64,000 nt of DNA from Oegoconia quadripuncta (lineage: Eukaryota; Arthropoda; Insecta; Lepidoptera; Autostichidae): NCBI GenBank assembly GCA_949316235.1, contig OX438744.1, forward strand, positions 3,596,001-3,660,000. The letters run 5' to 3'. The notes under the pieces are model-generated. The model was not told where the DNA came from. It worked only from the letters and a program-made list of their open reading frames with translations, and did not search any database. Shown piece by piece: positions 20,743 through 31,080 of this stretch. The translations under genes were made by a program, and so were the position numbers. Within the stretch, counting starts at the first letter, position 1; each line of letters begins with the position of its first letter.

Positions 20743-22199
20743 GGTTAGCTCCAAACATTTTGGGTTTGGTTTTACTTTGGTCGCGTCAACGATATAACCG
20801 TTGACAAAAAATAACGCGATACCATTTTTTCCATCAGATTAAAGCTAAACCAAAACCAAAAACGTTCCGTTCGAACGGCGGAACCGTTGTAAAAAAGCGC
20901 GATTGATCCTCTGGACTGGATTGTTGTCCAGGAAGGATACTCTTTTAACTTTAACATTAAACTCGGTATGGTACACGGACGACAACCGATGCTTGTGCGG
21001 TGATACACCACAAACTATGGGGTATCTTCTATGCTGTCCTGCGTGATGCGACACTTGTACGCTGTTAGACGCTGTTAGAGTCCAGAAATGAGACAACTCG
21101 TAAATAATATTTTCTCAAACATGCATGGAAATATTGTCATTCTTTCGAAAAAGGAACACGCGAAGTATCTAATTTACGGACAGCGAAAAATAAATCCATT
21201 GCAGGAGCGTTTTTTGAATTTGGAACATTACAGCGCTCCAGCAATGTTGTACGAAACGGCGTGCTGGGGTTATTATAATACTCTTTGATTGGATCTCTTT
21301 TATCATTCTTGGCATACCAAAATCTTTTTGCTTAGTACAAATTGCGTTCACGTGGTTGTATGCGTAAATGCGTTTGCCTTTCGGCACAGATGTTATATAG
21401 AAAATCGGCGGCAAAGCTGAAAATTCGTCTTGATTTGTTATTTAAATATTTATTATGTCCCTGCATTCTTTTAAGAAAAGCACTATATATGCCTCGGCGG
21501 AAATGGCAATTGGCTATTTCCCGACCTTTGCAATAATGTACTATTTGGTGTTTAATTTATCAACAATTGACACGCGCGCTCTTGACAATAGCTCAAACAG
21601 GAGTGACCACCTTTCCCGCATCCCCTCGCGTAGCACTGGGATGACTACGGCGTAACGCGGACGTCACGGCGTAGCTGATGACGTCGTAGAGCAGTGCTAC
21701 AGCAGGGGTCTCCCTGTATCTCTTCTTATCAGGACCTCTACGATGCCACAGACAATGCTGTATGCGTGGCCGCATTCTGGTCCTCAAGAATTTGATGTTT
21801 TTACCATCGACTCGCTAATAAGACCTTAAAGGCCGTGATTCTTCGCATATACCATACCTGCCAGTGATGGAATAAAAATATTTTCTAAAAAATCGGTGGC
21901 TTGCTTTAGATATAGTGTAGGTATTTAACAATAAAATATAGACTATTACCATTGTCATTTCATCGGAGAATATACTTAGAACGCCTGTTACTATTCTCAC
22001 AGAAATCCATCTTCTTTAAATTTATGAAAAATTTCACTGAGGGCAAAAATCACTAAACATTTTCAGAAAATTGTTTTAGGAGATCTTAGCATCTTCTACA
22101 ATTAACGCAATGAAGTTCACAGTGGTAAATAGTTACGTTTAGTAATTTCTGAAATTGCAGTGACAGACGGAGATACACCGCCGGTTAAAACATTTTTTA
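20743..22199. other. No confirmed gene; several unrecognised ORFs
   Basis: 20772-21096 (minus) and 21169-21414 (minus) have overlapping ORFs with no family resemblance I recognise. 21590-21790 is GC-rich (GCGTAGCACTGGGATGAC) and may be an old retroelement relic. This block could hide degraded transposase sequence. Confidence 0.35.
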
Positions 22200-22411
22200 A
22201 TTTTTTTATAAATAAATAAATATTTCGGACACTTACACCAATCATCAAGTCCCAAACTAAGCAAAGCTTGTACTATGGATACTAGATAACGGATAAACAT
22301 ATATAGAAACATCCATGACTTAATATCATACAAACAATTACCCCTCGTGGGATTCGAACCCGCAACAGTTGGTTTTACTGACAGGGTCACTATCCACTAC
22401 ATCAATTGGTT
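22200..22411 (-). repeat. SINE B copy 1
   Basis: Reversed copy: on minus a decayed head (GATGTAGTGGATAGTGACCC), B box GCGGGTTCGAATCCCACG, then CCATAGTACAAGCTTTGC and an ATTTATTTATTTAT tail. The 83-codon ORF inside is an artefact. Confidence 0.88.
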
Positions 22412-22683
22412 TTGTTCCGGAGCATTTCCTTCCTTCGTTTTATTAGAATGCGACTATCGAATACATACGAAAATATAAACAATTTCTTAGTATTTTTGTA
22501 ACACAATTTCACATAATATTTACATTTATCCAGCGAATTCAAAGATATGCATAACGGTAGCGGGTAAACGGTGGATGTTCTTTTATTAAGAATACCAGCG
22601 GACTGAATTTGTTAATAATACTGCCAGACCTTGCTAAGCGATTTTCAACTATACGACAGATATGTATTTTCAAGATACATATA

Positions 22684-23359
22684 CAGTAAAATTTCTTTAT
22701 TCGCGGGGTATATGTTCCATAAATATGCCGCGAATACAGAAACCGTGAATACAGAATAGTAATTTATATGGGTTTATAGGGGATACGTTCCTAGGTGCCA
22801 AAATAAAAAACACAAATATATAAGAAAATCAATTTTATTGATGTTATTGAACATTTTGATTAATCATTATCCTCAGGCTTAGGCAATGGTTTGAAGAATT
22901 TTGTTATTTTCTCTTGCTTGGCAGTTTTTAATAGCTCCGACAATTCAGACTGATACTCAGCAGTCGCATTAGCAATTTGCCTCTTAAAATTAAGACTTCG
23001 TTCCATAGATTGATCAATGTTCACAAAGAAATCGCAAAGCTCATTTGCCATTCTTAAACCTTCACTAAGATTTTTCAGAGTAAATGTCACATTTTCTGTT
23101 TGTTTACATTTTCAAAAACGCCGGCAGCGGTGTTTGCGGCAAATGCAACAAAGGCGCCTTAGGTCAAAGTGCTCGGCGGTACCATTTGACGGCACTTGCA
23201 AAAGATATTGCGTTAAACACCTATTGGAATTTTGTATGAAATTTTAGATCCGCGAATAAAGATTTTTTTTGCCGCGAATGAAGAAATTGGGTTGCATTTT
23301 TTTAATCCGCGAATAGTGAAAACGCGAATGACGGAAGCGCGAATAGGGAGCTTTTACTG
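22684..23359. mobile_element. pogo/Tigger-like DNA transposon remnant (676 bp)
   Basis: Flanked by TA (22682-22683 and 23360-23361) with ends TA|CAGTAAAAT... and ...TTTTACTG|TA. The two subterminal regions share repeated CGCGAATA motifs (for example TTATTCGCGGGG left, GCGCGAATAGGGAGC right). TA target and CAGTAAAA termini are those of the pogo branch of Tc1/mariner. It encloses a probable transposase-tail relic on minus. Confidence 0.8.
22860..23108 (-). pseudogene. pogo/Tigger-type transposase C-terminal tail (relic)
   Basis: Minus-strand reading of about 80 codons ends at 22860; the GTG at 23090 is probably not a start, and a TGA lies 7 codons upstream. The helical, charged stretch (LRMANELCDFF, then MERSLNFKRQIANATAEY) and the KITKFFKPLPKPEDND end resemble the tail after the DDE domain in Tigger-like transposases. 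The catalytic DDE core and the CENP-B-like DNA-binding domain are absent. Position inside a TA-flanked element supports the call; the protein match alone is modest. Confidence 0.55.
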
Positions 23360-23387
23360 TACAATACAATACAAACATGATAGACTT

Positions 23388-23480
23388 ATACTGGATGAGG
23401 TTTTCACCGTAAGGAAAAAATAGGACATATTAGGTAAGTGAAATAGAATGTAGTTTATTTTTGATTTTTTTCAAAGCTAT
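23388..23480 (+). repeat. Repeat family Q (copy 2)
   Basis: CACCGTAAGGAAAAAATAGG then ATATTAGGTAAGTGAAATAG. It faces copy 3 at 23985-24165 in reverse orientation, making a large inverted pair around SINE B sequence. Confidence 0.7.
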
Positions 23481-23570
23481 AATAAAACTTTGTGTCGCTA
23501 GATCTACATCATTGTAATCATAATTACAACATTAATCATCATAATTACAACATCATCATCATCATCAATT

Positions 23571-23617
23571 GACGACCGATTGGTGTAGATAGTGTCCCTG
23601 TCAGCGAAACCAACCAA
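23571..23617 (+). repeat. SINE B head fragment
   Basis: GACGACCGATTGGTGTAG then CCCTGTCAGCGAAACCAAC, broken before the B box. A complete copy follows 100 bp downstream in the same orientation. Confidence 0.85.
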
Positions 23618-23719
23618 CCAAACATCTACGGACTTGCACGTTTTAATGGCATTGGGCTCAGGTGTTCATGTCCTTATATTTCAAAAGGTGAACCGTGGAT
23701 GTTGTTTAAAACATTAAAC

Positions 23720-23962
23720 CGACGACCGATTGGTGTAGTGGATAGTGACCCTGTCAGCGAAACCAACGGTTGCGGGTTCGAATCCCGCGAGGTGTAAATG
23801 TTTGTGTGATGAATACGAACATTTATTCCCGAGTCATGGATGTTTATATAAATATTTATGTATGTTTATCCGTTATCTAGTATCCATAGCACAAGCTTTG
23901 CTTAGTTTGGGACTAGATGATTGGTGTAAGTGTCCGAAATATATTTATTATTATTATTTATT
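23720..23962 (+). repeat. SINE B copy 2 (reference)
   Basis: Near-intact, about 243 bp: A box TGGTGTAGTGG, B box GGTTCGAATCC, GTGATGAATACGAACATT, ACAAGCTTTGCTTAGTTTGG, GATTGGTGTAAGTGTCCG, ending in TTATTATTATTTATT. Confidence 0.95.
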
Positions 23963-23984
23963 TAATTTTAATAAAAAAATATGT

Positions 23985-24165
23985 GTTCCAAATAAATTTC
24001 GCATGACAGGAACCCCATGAATCCCGCCAGTCGCATAACAATCTACGGCCGGCGCGTGAGTCAAAAATGGTTTTGAAAAAAAATTATTAACTACTTATGC
24101 CAATGACTTCTATTTTACTTAGCATGTCCTATTTTTTTCTTTACGGTAAAAAAACTCATCCGATA
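23985..24165 (-). repeat. Repeat family Q (copy 3)
   Basis: Reverse of 1546-1700 and 23388-23480: GCATGACAGGAACCCCATGA, GGCCGGCGCGTGAGTC, GCCAATGACTTCTATTTTAC, TTTTTCTTTACGGT. Confidence 0.7.
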
Positions 24166-24208
24166 TATTACAGACTGAATTGAATTTAGTTTTATGTATA
24201 TGTGTTAA

Positions 24209-24491
24209 AATGTAAACAACATTGGGTTTACGATTCGGAGGTCGCGGGTTTGATCCCCGGGTACATGTTTAAGTATTCGGCTTTGTTGGTGGTAGGGCAT
24301 TTTAAATGTCCGCCTGGCTAGCTACCACCATCTTATCTAAATCTGCCGCCAAGCAGCAATGTTAATAGCATTGTTGTGTTCCGGTTGTCAGAGATAAGAT
24401 AGCCAGCCCCCCAAATGTGTTGGGGTTTCCGGGTCAATACGCTTCCACCGTCGACCTCATCTTCACTTAATATTAGGTGTAATTGAGGTAA
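24209..24491 (+). repeat. SINE A copy 7
   Basis: Lacks the first 20 bases of the head and the 3' tail. B box region reads GGGTTTGATCCCCGG. A 67-codon minus ORF across it is an artefact. Confidence 0.9.
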
Positions 24492-25239
24492 ACGGAAGTT
24501 TGGAACCAATAATGGAGTTCGTTCGCGAACTGTCAATCAAATGCTGATTGATGGTGTAAAAAAGCATATTCAAATATTATTGGAAAAGAAATTTAAACGA
24601 TATAATGTCCGTATAATTGACCCCTTGACTGTCTAGTAGGTACAGTTACGATGTTGGCTAGATACAAATACTTCAACTTTGTTACAAAGGCAGTAAACCG
24701 AGAATTCGTCACAATTTCCTTGAACAATTTTAATACTAAAACTTTGTCACAATTTTATAATATATAGGTAGGTACTGGGGAGCGCAAAATCATAAAATAT
24801 ATGATCCATTTTGCTGTAGCTGCGAAATATGAAATTTTATACAAAATTTATACTGCATCCTAAAGCGGAATATCCTGTATGGAACTAAATAATACACTTA
24901 TTTCAAATGAGACAATGTTTCAATTATTATGTCATGGAACTACCTGCAGTAAAATTCAGGTCGATTAATTGTATAAATTGTATAAAAGTATGATTCGGAT
25001 ATGATTTAAATTTGTAAAATTAGTAATAATAATTTGAGAACAATTAAATTCACTCGCAGAATCACACATAAGTATTGAAAATTTACCAAATACCTACCTA
25101 TATGATGCCTTCTCGTATCTAGATTTTTATGGTTTATCATTTGCCGTTGTTTTTGAGTTGATTTTAGATGTAGATTTTTGTTTTTGTTTACTTTTAGTTA
25201 ATGTTCAAATTTATTCATAGAGTAATAGTAATTAATTCC
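24492..25239. other. No recognised feature
   Basis: AT-rich. No ORF, repeat partner or RNA gene identified. Confidence 0.4.
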
Positions 25240-25320
25240 TTGGTGGCAGCAACTACTCTACTTGGGGGGCACTGAAAATCAGCAAATCTGCTGAGTCCCC
25301 ACCTTTTCATCACAGTTTGA
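25240..25320 (+). repeat. Repeat family L (copy 1)
   Basis: GGTGGCAGCAACTACTCT, then GGGGCACTGAAAATCAGCA. The same block with substitutions is at 45760-45835. No structure beyond the pairwise match. Confidence 0.55.
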
Positions 25321-25528
25321 CCTAATTTATTATCAATTAATTACTTGTTAAATTAACTTTGCGGTGAATAAATACCTTTTATATATTTATTTAAAAATAT
25401 GAAAAATATTTAGTACTGAAATTTTAAAAATAAAACTTCCAAGAATTTTAATGTGTTTTATCTGTAGTCAACAAGAAAGCCTTATAGTTTTGCCATGTCG
25501 CTGTCCGAGGCTTAGATCAGAGGCTCTT

Positions 25529-25530
<2 letters not shown>

Positions 25531-25561
<31 letters not shown>
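25531..25561. repeat. Poly-T run of 31
   Basis: Uninterrupted T tract from 25531 to 25561. It could be a reversed retroelement poly-A tail, but no recognisable element body lies to its right. Confidence 0.9.
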
Positions 25562-25565
<4 letters not shown>

Positions 25566-25694
25566 AGAATGGGAATTAGTGTTTCAAAGCTGTAATTTGG
25601 CATGGGTATACATATTAATTACGGCGACAAAGCGGTAAAACAAGATATTGAAAAAAAAATTGGGTACACAAGGTTCTTGGGATACTATTTATAT

Positions 25695-25937
25695 CGACGA
25701 CCGATAGGTGTAGTGGATAGTGACCCTATCAGCGAAACCAACGGTTGCGGGTTCGAATCCCGCGAGGGGTAAATGTTTGTGTGATGAATACGAACATTTA
25801 TTCCCGAGTCTTGGATGTTTATATAAATATTTATGTATGTTTATCCGTTATCTAGTAATCCATAGCACAAGCTTTGCTTAGTTTGGGACTAGGTGATTGG
25901 TGTAAAAATCCGAAATATATATATTTATTTATTTATA
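25695..25937 (+). repeat. SINE B copy 3
   Basis: Near-intact: GACGACCGATAGGTGTAGTG head, B box GGTTCGAATCC, CACAAGCTTTGCTTAG, TTTATTTATTTAT tail. It differs from the 23720 copy at scattered positions only. Confidence 0.95.
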
Positions 25938-26075
25938 ATATATTGTTTTGATCGTATATATGTGAACTAATCTCTTGAAAGAGATTCTTTGTATGGCTTG
26001 GCACCAATTGATATATTTACTTATCGTCAAGCCTCGTGACTATCTTATGGTTTATCTATTGGGCAATCCCACGGG

Positions 26076-26293
26076 TTGTCAGAATCAGAATCAGAATCAA
26101 TTTATTGTAGAACTGTGGTACATGGGTGACATTACAATATTGTTGCATTGGTTCGACAGTCCTTACCTCTAACAGGCGTACAATATTAATTTTCATGCAC
26201 ATATTATAGTTTAAATTAAGAACTAAAATTAATTATAATATTATAAAATCAAACATTTGCATTGCTATAAAAATGTCAAAGTATTAATAATAA
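26076..26293 (-). repeat. 3' UTR and TCAGAA-repeat tail of the LINE pseudogene
   Basis: Minus-sense UTR following the ORF2 stop, ending in repeated GATTCT units (plus TCAGAATCAGAATCAGAATC at 26079). Short tandem 3' ends are typical of some CR1/Jockey-group LINEs. Confidence 0.75.
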
Positions 26294-27004
26294 TTATGTC
26301 AATGGTGCTTTTTTAGAGTAAAATTCCCCAAGACTATAAAATGCGTTATTTACCAGCCAAATCTTTAAAGTTTTTTTAAATTGAGGTTCCTTTAAACCTT
26401 TAATTTGAAGCGGGATCCTATTATACACTCGAATGGCTGTCACATATGTATTTTTGTCCATTATCATGCATGCTATTCTGGGCAAGACCAAACGATCCAT
26501 ATCCCTCAAGTTTCGACTAATTACGACATCAGAGACCTTATTAAATGATGACATATTTTGCCTAACGAATAAACATAACTCCATTATAAATATACCTGTT
26601 AGGGTCAAAAATCCTTTACTCTTAAATAAGTCTCGGAGAGAGTAATCATTAGGTTATGCAAATATTATTCGCAGACATCTTTTCTGATGGATAAATGTGT
26701 CCATAGCATTTACAGAATTCCCCCAAAATATTACACCATACGAAAGCAGAGGATATACATTTCCATAGTATGCTTTCGTAGCCACTTCCACAGATGCAAC
26801 ATCCTTCAGTACAGAGAGTGCGTAACAGTAACTACTAATTCGTTTGTTTAGTGCTTCAATGTGAGCTTTCCAATTTAAATGTTTATCGAGTGTTACACCC
26901 AAAAAGCGAATATCCTCTACTTCTTCAATATCTATGCCATTTGTCACCCATAGAGTAGACTCTGTGCCTGCCAAACGAACGGATTGGAAATTTCTCTCGT
27001 CCAC
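26294..27004 (-). pseudogene. CR1/Jockey-type LINE ORF2, RT thumb to C-terminus, one in-frame stop
   Basis: Two ORFs (27004-26654 and 26608-26294) lie in the same minus frame and are separated only by one TAA at 26656-26654, so this is one ORF2 segment of about 237 codons. The first part has RFLGVTLDKHLNWKAHI, the RT motif E/thumb block, followed by AYYGNVYPLLSYGVIFWG and FIHQKRCLRIIF. The second part has LTLTGIFIMELCLFVRQN and YNRIPLQIKGL. These are in the order typical of insect Jockey/CR1-group elements. The RT palm with its catalytic aspartates and the endonuclease lie upstream and are absent. One stop in about 700 bp indicates a fairly young insertion. Confidence 0.88.
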
Positions 27005-27515
27005 GTCGGTCGATCAGTAGAGCGCTCTCCCGACAGGCACTAATTACCTCTAATCAAGAATCGAAGATCTAGCATACGGAACGTCAGGCAGAGGAATTAC
27101 AGGTAACAAGCCTTGGCACCATCTAATTAGTCATCGAGACAGTCGTGAACCAGCTGCTCCTAAATTTATCTACAGTCCTGCCAACCCTCAGCTTCGCTTT
27201 TTTGGCTCGAGAAGTACAAATTTTTGTTGCAGTCAAGTGCGCGCCCCCAGCAAGCTGAACGGTTCATGTTGCATACGTGAATTTGTCACAGTAGTAGTAC
27301 ATACTACAAAGCTAAATGTTTTAAAATTTATAAATCATTGGTGACTGCTCTAATATACTATGTCCCTAGCTGACCTGTAATTCTGGTTCTTCCTTTTCGG
27401 GCACCAGTCTTCCCACAAATGTGTTCTATGTATTACTTAGTCCTAAAATCACTTTGTAAAGCGTCATTTGCGGTGAGAAAATAATCATTTTTTTAAAATT
27501 TTTTTATTTACTGGT
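27005..27515. other. No recognised feature
   Basis: No family-like ORF or repeat partner. Confidence 0.4.
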
Positions 27516-27570
27516 TAGCGCAGTGTAGGATTCCGTCCTACACTGCGCGTGGTCCGATCCGCACTTGGCC
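27508..27570 (+). repeat. tRNA-like relic with perfect 13-bp hairpin
   Basis: TGGTTAGCGCAGTG resembles a pol III A box and GTGGTCCGATCC a weak B box. Between them GCGCAGTGTAGGA at 27518-27530 pairs perfectly with 27536-27548 across the loop TTCCG. Probably a SINE-head relic in which part of the head became an inverted repeat. It does not fold as a proper tRNA. Confidence 0.4.
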
Positions 27571-27759
27571 GGTTTTTAGTTGTCAAGTCATGCTCTTCAA
27601 AAGCCATCCATGATGCTATTTTGTAAGACTAGGTATAGACTAAATCAATTTGTGTGTGTGTATGCTTGTTGTTAGTTGACTAATCTAAATTTGATATTAT
27701 GCATTTGCCAATAGAATCGACACGAATAGCTTTTTTGCTACATGTACGAGTAAGTAGAT

Positions 27760-28120
27760 GCACACACAACGCTGTAGACATTTGGAAGTTGCCTCATATT
27801 TAAGATTTATTTAAATTTAAGTATTTGTAATTGTATTTAATTGTAATATAAATTGTAAAAATATTTGACATTACTAATTTGACATGTTTTTAAATAGTTG
27901 AGAGATTTTGTAATATAATTAGTAATTGAATTGATTTAAGTAGATATAAATATATTATAAGTTTTATTGGATTATATCCAACTACATATTTGCATGTCTG
28001 GAGAAGACTACGTGTGAGAAACATATTAAGTATTTCATATTTCCACCAATGTAATGCAACCACATTTAAAGCAAATAAAGACATTCTATTCTATTCTATT
28101 CTATTCTATTCTATTCTATA
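27760..28120 (+). repeat. Retroelement 3' end with ATTCT-repeat tail
   Basis: AAGCAAATAAAGAC (AATAAA signal) is followed by seven or more ATTCT units at about 28083-28118. The same signal-plus-ATTCT arrangement ends the segment at 55640. No coding part is recognisable upstream. Confidence 0.55.
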
Positions 28121-28442
28121 CATGGAATCTATTATTTCATCTTCCCTCATTCGATATTCAGAATAATTTACATGTCCGCAGCGTCAACAGCGATAAGTAA
28201 AGTTTTGAAATTTAAATAACTTTTAAAGGTTTTAAAGGAAAGTAAACGAAGATGTTCGGCACATATATTGGAACTACTCCAATAACATTAATAAATATAG
28301 ACCAAGGTTCGTCATACCATGTTATACCCAACATTCTTTATTCGATGTATGTTGATTAAATAAAGCTAAACATCTTCGATACGACTTAACCGATTTCCAA
28401 CAAACATCGCTAAAAACGTATCTCCGGGTTTAATTATATACA
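28121..28442. other. No recognised feature
   Basis: Nothing identifiable. Confidence 0.4.
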
Positions 28443-28735
28443 TATATTCATCATCATTAGCCCGTAAACATCCCACTGCAGGGATATAGGCCTTACCTCG
28501 TATATGAGGGAGCATGAGCCATAGTCCACTACGCTGGCCTAATGTAGGTCGGGGACTTCACAATTTTTTTTTTTCAGGCATGCCAGTTTCCTCACGATGT
28601 TTTCCTTCACCGTTTAAGAGCTATCGGATAAACGCGCATAAGTAATTAAATTAAATTTAAAAACTCATTGGTACATGGCCTGTCTGGGAATCGCACCACC
28701 TCCTAAATTGGGAGACCTCGTCTGAGCTGAGCCTA
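28443..28735 (-). repeat. SINE D copy 2
   Basis: Reversed, longer than copy 1, with the GCCCGTAAACATCCCACTGC end, CCAGTTTCCTCACGATGTTT middle, and a damaged head (the B-box region GGTGCGATTCCCAG lacks several bases). This layout is the long tRNA-SINE widespread in moths. Confidence 0.88.
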
Positions 28736-28824
28736 AGCCTAAATTTAGAAAACCCCCAAAAAATTTAATACTCCAAAAAAACTGTGTTATAAGCTAAATA
28801 TATTCGATACAGCAGAACAGAACA

Positions 28825-28963
28825 TTTTATAACAAAATCCCATTAAATATATTGGAGCTCACGGAACGACAATTTAAAAATAGAATCAAAAGTACCCTTA
28901 TATAGAAAGGCCTATTATAGTATAAATGATTACTTGGAAGATAGAGATGCCTGGCTTCAGTAG
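28825..28963 (+). pseudogene. LINE ORF2 C-terminus with one frameshift
   Basis: Codons read YNKIPLNILELTERQFKNRI then KSTLI. After one extra base near 28900 they continue RKAYYSINDYLEDRDAWLQ and stop at 28961-28963. This is the C-terminal block of CR1/Jockey-group ORF2, the same region as 33119 and 63670 but a different family. Too short to have appeared as an ATG-initiated ORF. Confidence 0.75.
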
Positions 28964-29220
28964 TGTATTTTAATATCATAGCTTTAAGGAAATTGACAAT
29001 GCCCATTTACAGCAGCTACTTATTATGCAGACTGACAATGCCTCTTTACAGCAGCTACATTACTCTAAATTATTTTATAATCCTTTTATTTGTATTCAGA
29101 TATTTGATAATAATTAATGTACTTTCGTTTTTACATTTAATTAGGTATATATATATTGTATTGTAATGGACATGTCCAAGTGCGCGGAATACGCCTGTGG
29201 AAAAAATAAATGAGTATGAG
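28964..29220 (+). repeat. 3' UTR and tail of the LINE above
   Basis: AT-rich UTR, containing a GACAATGCC...TACAGCAGCTAC block duplicated at 28997 and 29034, then AAAATAAATGAGTATGAGTAG as poly-A signal and short repeat tail. Confidence 0.65.
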
Positions 29221-29416
29221 TAGTACAGATTTTTCTTCTTGTTGATTCGTTCGTCCCTTCGTTGACGGGACGGACGGACGGAATATTCCACCCAATTCCC
29301 TTTGCGAAGCATTGATTACTGTGCGCCCGGGTCAGTCTAGCCACCAAGGTCCGTATTAATAAACCACTCTGAAGATTGAGAACAGTCTTGTGACCGGTCT
29401 AAAGTAAACGTGTTGA

Positions 29417-29427
29417 TTAATGAACCT
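29417..29427. repeat. Target-site duplication (left)
   Basis: TTAATGAACCT here and at 29927-29937, flanking the LINE insert exactly. Confidence 0.92.
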
Positions 29428-29515
29428 ATTGTATTGTATGTGTGTGTGGCTGTTTCAGGTCATCGGAGACCTGTATCACTGCGACCGTTGCCGATCTATT
29501 GTGATCGCCACTAAC

Positions 29516-29926
29516 CTACAGTTCGTTGCTCAGGTTTGCCTCTTTGAGGAATTGGATAATTTTCCTGGCACCGATGGTTTTTATCTCATCCGGGTGTAAC
29601 AAGTGGCTGCCCAGGTGGATATTACGTTTACGCATTAGCGGGCCACATTCACACAGTAGATGTGCAGGTGTTTCCTCTGCGAGGAGGCAAAGTCTGCACA
29701 TTCCTGTTTCTCGGAGCCCTATGTTGAGCATGTGTTTGCTCAGACAGCAGTGTCCCGTTAGTGCCCTTGTGAGAATGCGTAAATTGTTCCTACTGAGTGC
29801 CAGCGCTTCGCCGGCCGCCTTCTTGTTGAAGGCTTTGATTAGTGATTTGGAGTGTGTTAAACCTGGCGTGTTCGTCCAGAGTTTAAGAGCTGCTTGGGTG
29901 CACCGGTTCCTTAGGGTAAAGCGAAG
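29516..29926 (-). pseudogene. 5'-truncated LINE ORF2 C-terminus (zinc-knuckle type)
   Basis: One minus frame is open from about 29926 to the stop at 29516, about 136 codons, longer than the ATG-started ORF suggests. It reads ALTGHCCLSKHMLNIGLRET, then GMCRLCLLAEETPAHLLCEC: a C-x2-C...H-x4-C cluster after an ALTGH motif. This pattern follows the RNase H-like domain in LOA/R1/I-group LINEs, a different group from the CR1/Jockey tails elsewhere in the window. There are no stops, so the insertion is recent. RT and endonuclease were never copied. It sits inside MITE I with a perfect 11-bp duplication. Confidence 0.82.
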
Positions 29927-29937
29927 TTAATGAACCT
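29927..29937. repeat. Target-site duplication (right)
   Basis: Matches 29417-29427 (TTAATGAACCT). Confidence 0.92.
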
Positions 29938-30477
29938 AACTTGAGACCTGAAAAGCACGTGCATACGATCACGCAAATAAACGACACTGAAGACTATCAT
30001 TCATTCGGCGCTGAGGCGAATACTTGAGAAGTGATCTCAGCTGAGTAGACCTTAAGATTGGTTTATAAATTAGCACGGAGCTTGAGATAGCGTCAACTGC
30101 TTAAGACGCGTCTCTGTTGATACAGCCTCAAGACTTGCATTGGATTGGTTTATTAATAAGGGCCTAAGTCTCCCAGTCTTCTTGCAGAACTTCAACTAGT
30201 TTTCATATTTTACATATTTTACTTCCTCTTCCTCTATTCTTGTTGTTTAATATTGTATTATTTTTTTATTGCTTACCAAAATCTGTCTGAAACTTACTAC
30301 TAATATAACATTAATGTTAATTTGTAATTAGGGTTATTTAGGAATATTGTAGCTGTCTCCCGCTGAAAATCAATGTTTTGCACTTGAGCAATCCGACACT
30401 GAGCTATTGCCCATTTGTGCCACTGCAGAACACACATACTTTTTATACCTATTTTCTGTTTGTACTTTTATTGTTTC

Positions 30478-30526
30478 TGTTTTTATTTATAATAAGTATT
30501 TATTTGCAAAAAAAATGTATTTATGT
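30478..30526 (+). repeat. SINE C copy 4, first part
   Basis: TTTATAATAAGTATTTATTTGC then AAAAAAAATGTATTTATGTAGTAT, the mid-body of SINE C. Its continuation is at 30785-30888 beyond an inverted SINE C copy. Confidence 0.75.
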
Positions 30527-30764
30527 AGTATAAATAAATAAATATCCTTAGACATATACACAGCGCCATTTAGTTCCACAGTAAGCAACTATAGGCTTGT
30601 GTTGTGGAAATCAGATGGTTGATATACTATACATGAATACTTATTATAAATGAAAACATCCACCCATAACTCGGGTACAACATATGCCCCTAGCGGGATT
30701 CGAACCCGCAACCTTTTGGTATAGTGGTCAGAGTTGCTAACCACTACGCCAAACAGGTCGTCAA
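30527..30764 (-). repeat. SINE C copy 5 (inserted in copy 4)
   Basis: Reversed, nearly complete: AAATAAATAAAT tail, CAGCGCCATTTAGTTCCACA, B box GCGGGTTCGAATCCCGC on minus, head ACCTGTTTGGCGTAGTGG. Confidence 0.9.
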
Positions 30765-30784
30765 AGTATATCAATGTCAAAAGT

Positions 30785-30888
30785 ATATCAACCATCTGGT
30801 ATCCACAACACAAGCCTATAGTTGCTTAAAGTGGAACTAGATGGCATTGTGTGCATGTCCAAGGATATTAATTTATTTATTATTATTT
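30785..30888 (+). repeat. SINE C copy 4, second part
   Basis: ATCAACCATCTGGTATCCAC through GATGGCATTGTGTGCATG to an ATTTATTATTATTTA tail. Confidence 0.85.
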
Positions 30889-31080
30889 ATTGTCATGTTT
30901 TACGTAATAGCTGTCTACATATTAAATTTTGCGTGCTTTCTTAGCAAAAGTGCCAACTTACTACGTACTTGGTTAAGCTACCTTTATTTGACTTTTATTA
31001 CTGTAGTCTAAATTATATAATACTCCTTTTGATGTGTGTGGCTGGAGAAAAAAATAAACGTTTATCTATCTATTCTATCT
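30889..31080 (+). repeat. LINE N 3' end (copy 1)
   Basis: TGTCATGTTTTACGTAATAG, GCTGTCTACATATT, CTTAGCAAAAGTGCC, GTGTGGCTGGAGAAA, AATAAACGTTTATC then a TATC-repeat tail. The same UTR is at 46601-46846 inside MITE I. Confidence 0.8.

Larger units (their letters stand above)
29348..30164. mobile_element. Harbinger-like MITE family I, interrupted by a LINE
   Basis: Outer parts 29348-29427 and 29938-30164 match the intact 332-bp element at 56348-56679. TIR reads inward from GGTCCGTATTAATAAACC; the right end is GG...TTAATAAGGGCC, with TAA beyond it. The insert at 29428-29926 is bounded by an 11-bp target duplication. Confidence 0.88.

Noticed and set aside
22139..22390. ORFs starting MTLSVKPTVAGSNP or MTLSAKPTVAGSNP (also 23745, 50628)
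   Set aside because: Same translation recurs because SINE B recurs; it reads through the pol III head and has no coding function.
23720..23795. tRNA-like sequence with perfect A and B boxes (also in all SINE A, B, C and D heads)
   Set aside because: These are heads of repeated SINEs followed by the same body each time; no intact acceptor stem or anticodon arm folds as in a real tRNA gene.
29526..29930. 134-codon plus ORF
   Set aside because: Antisense to the zinc-knuckle LINE C-terminus, which has the recognisable motifs.
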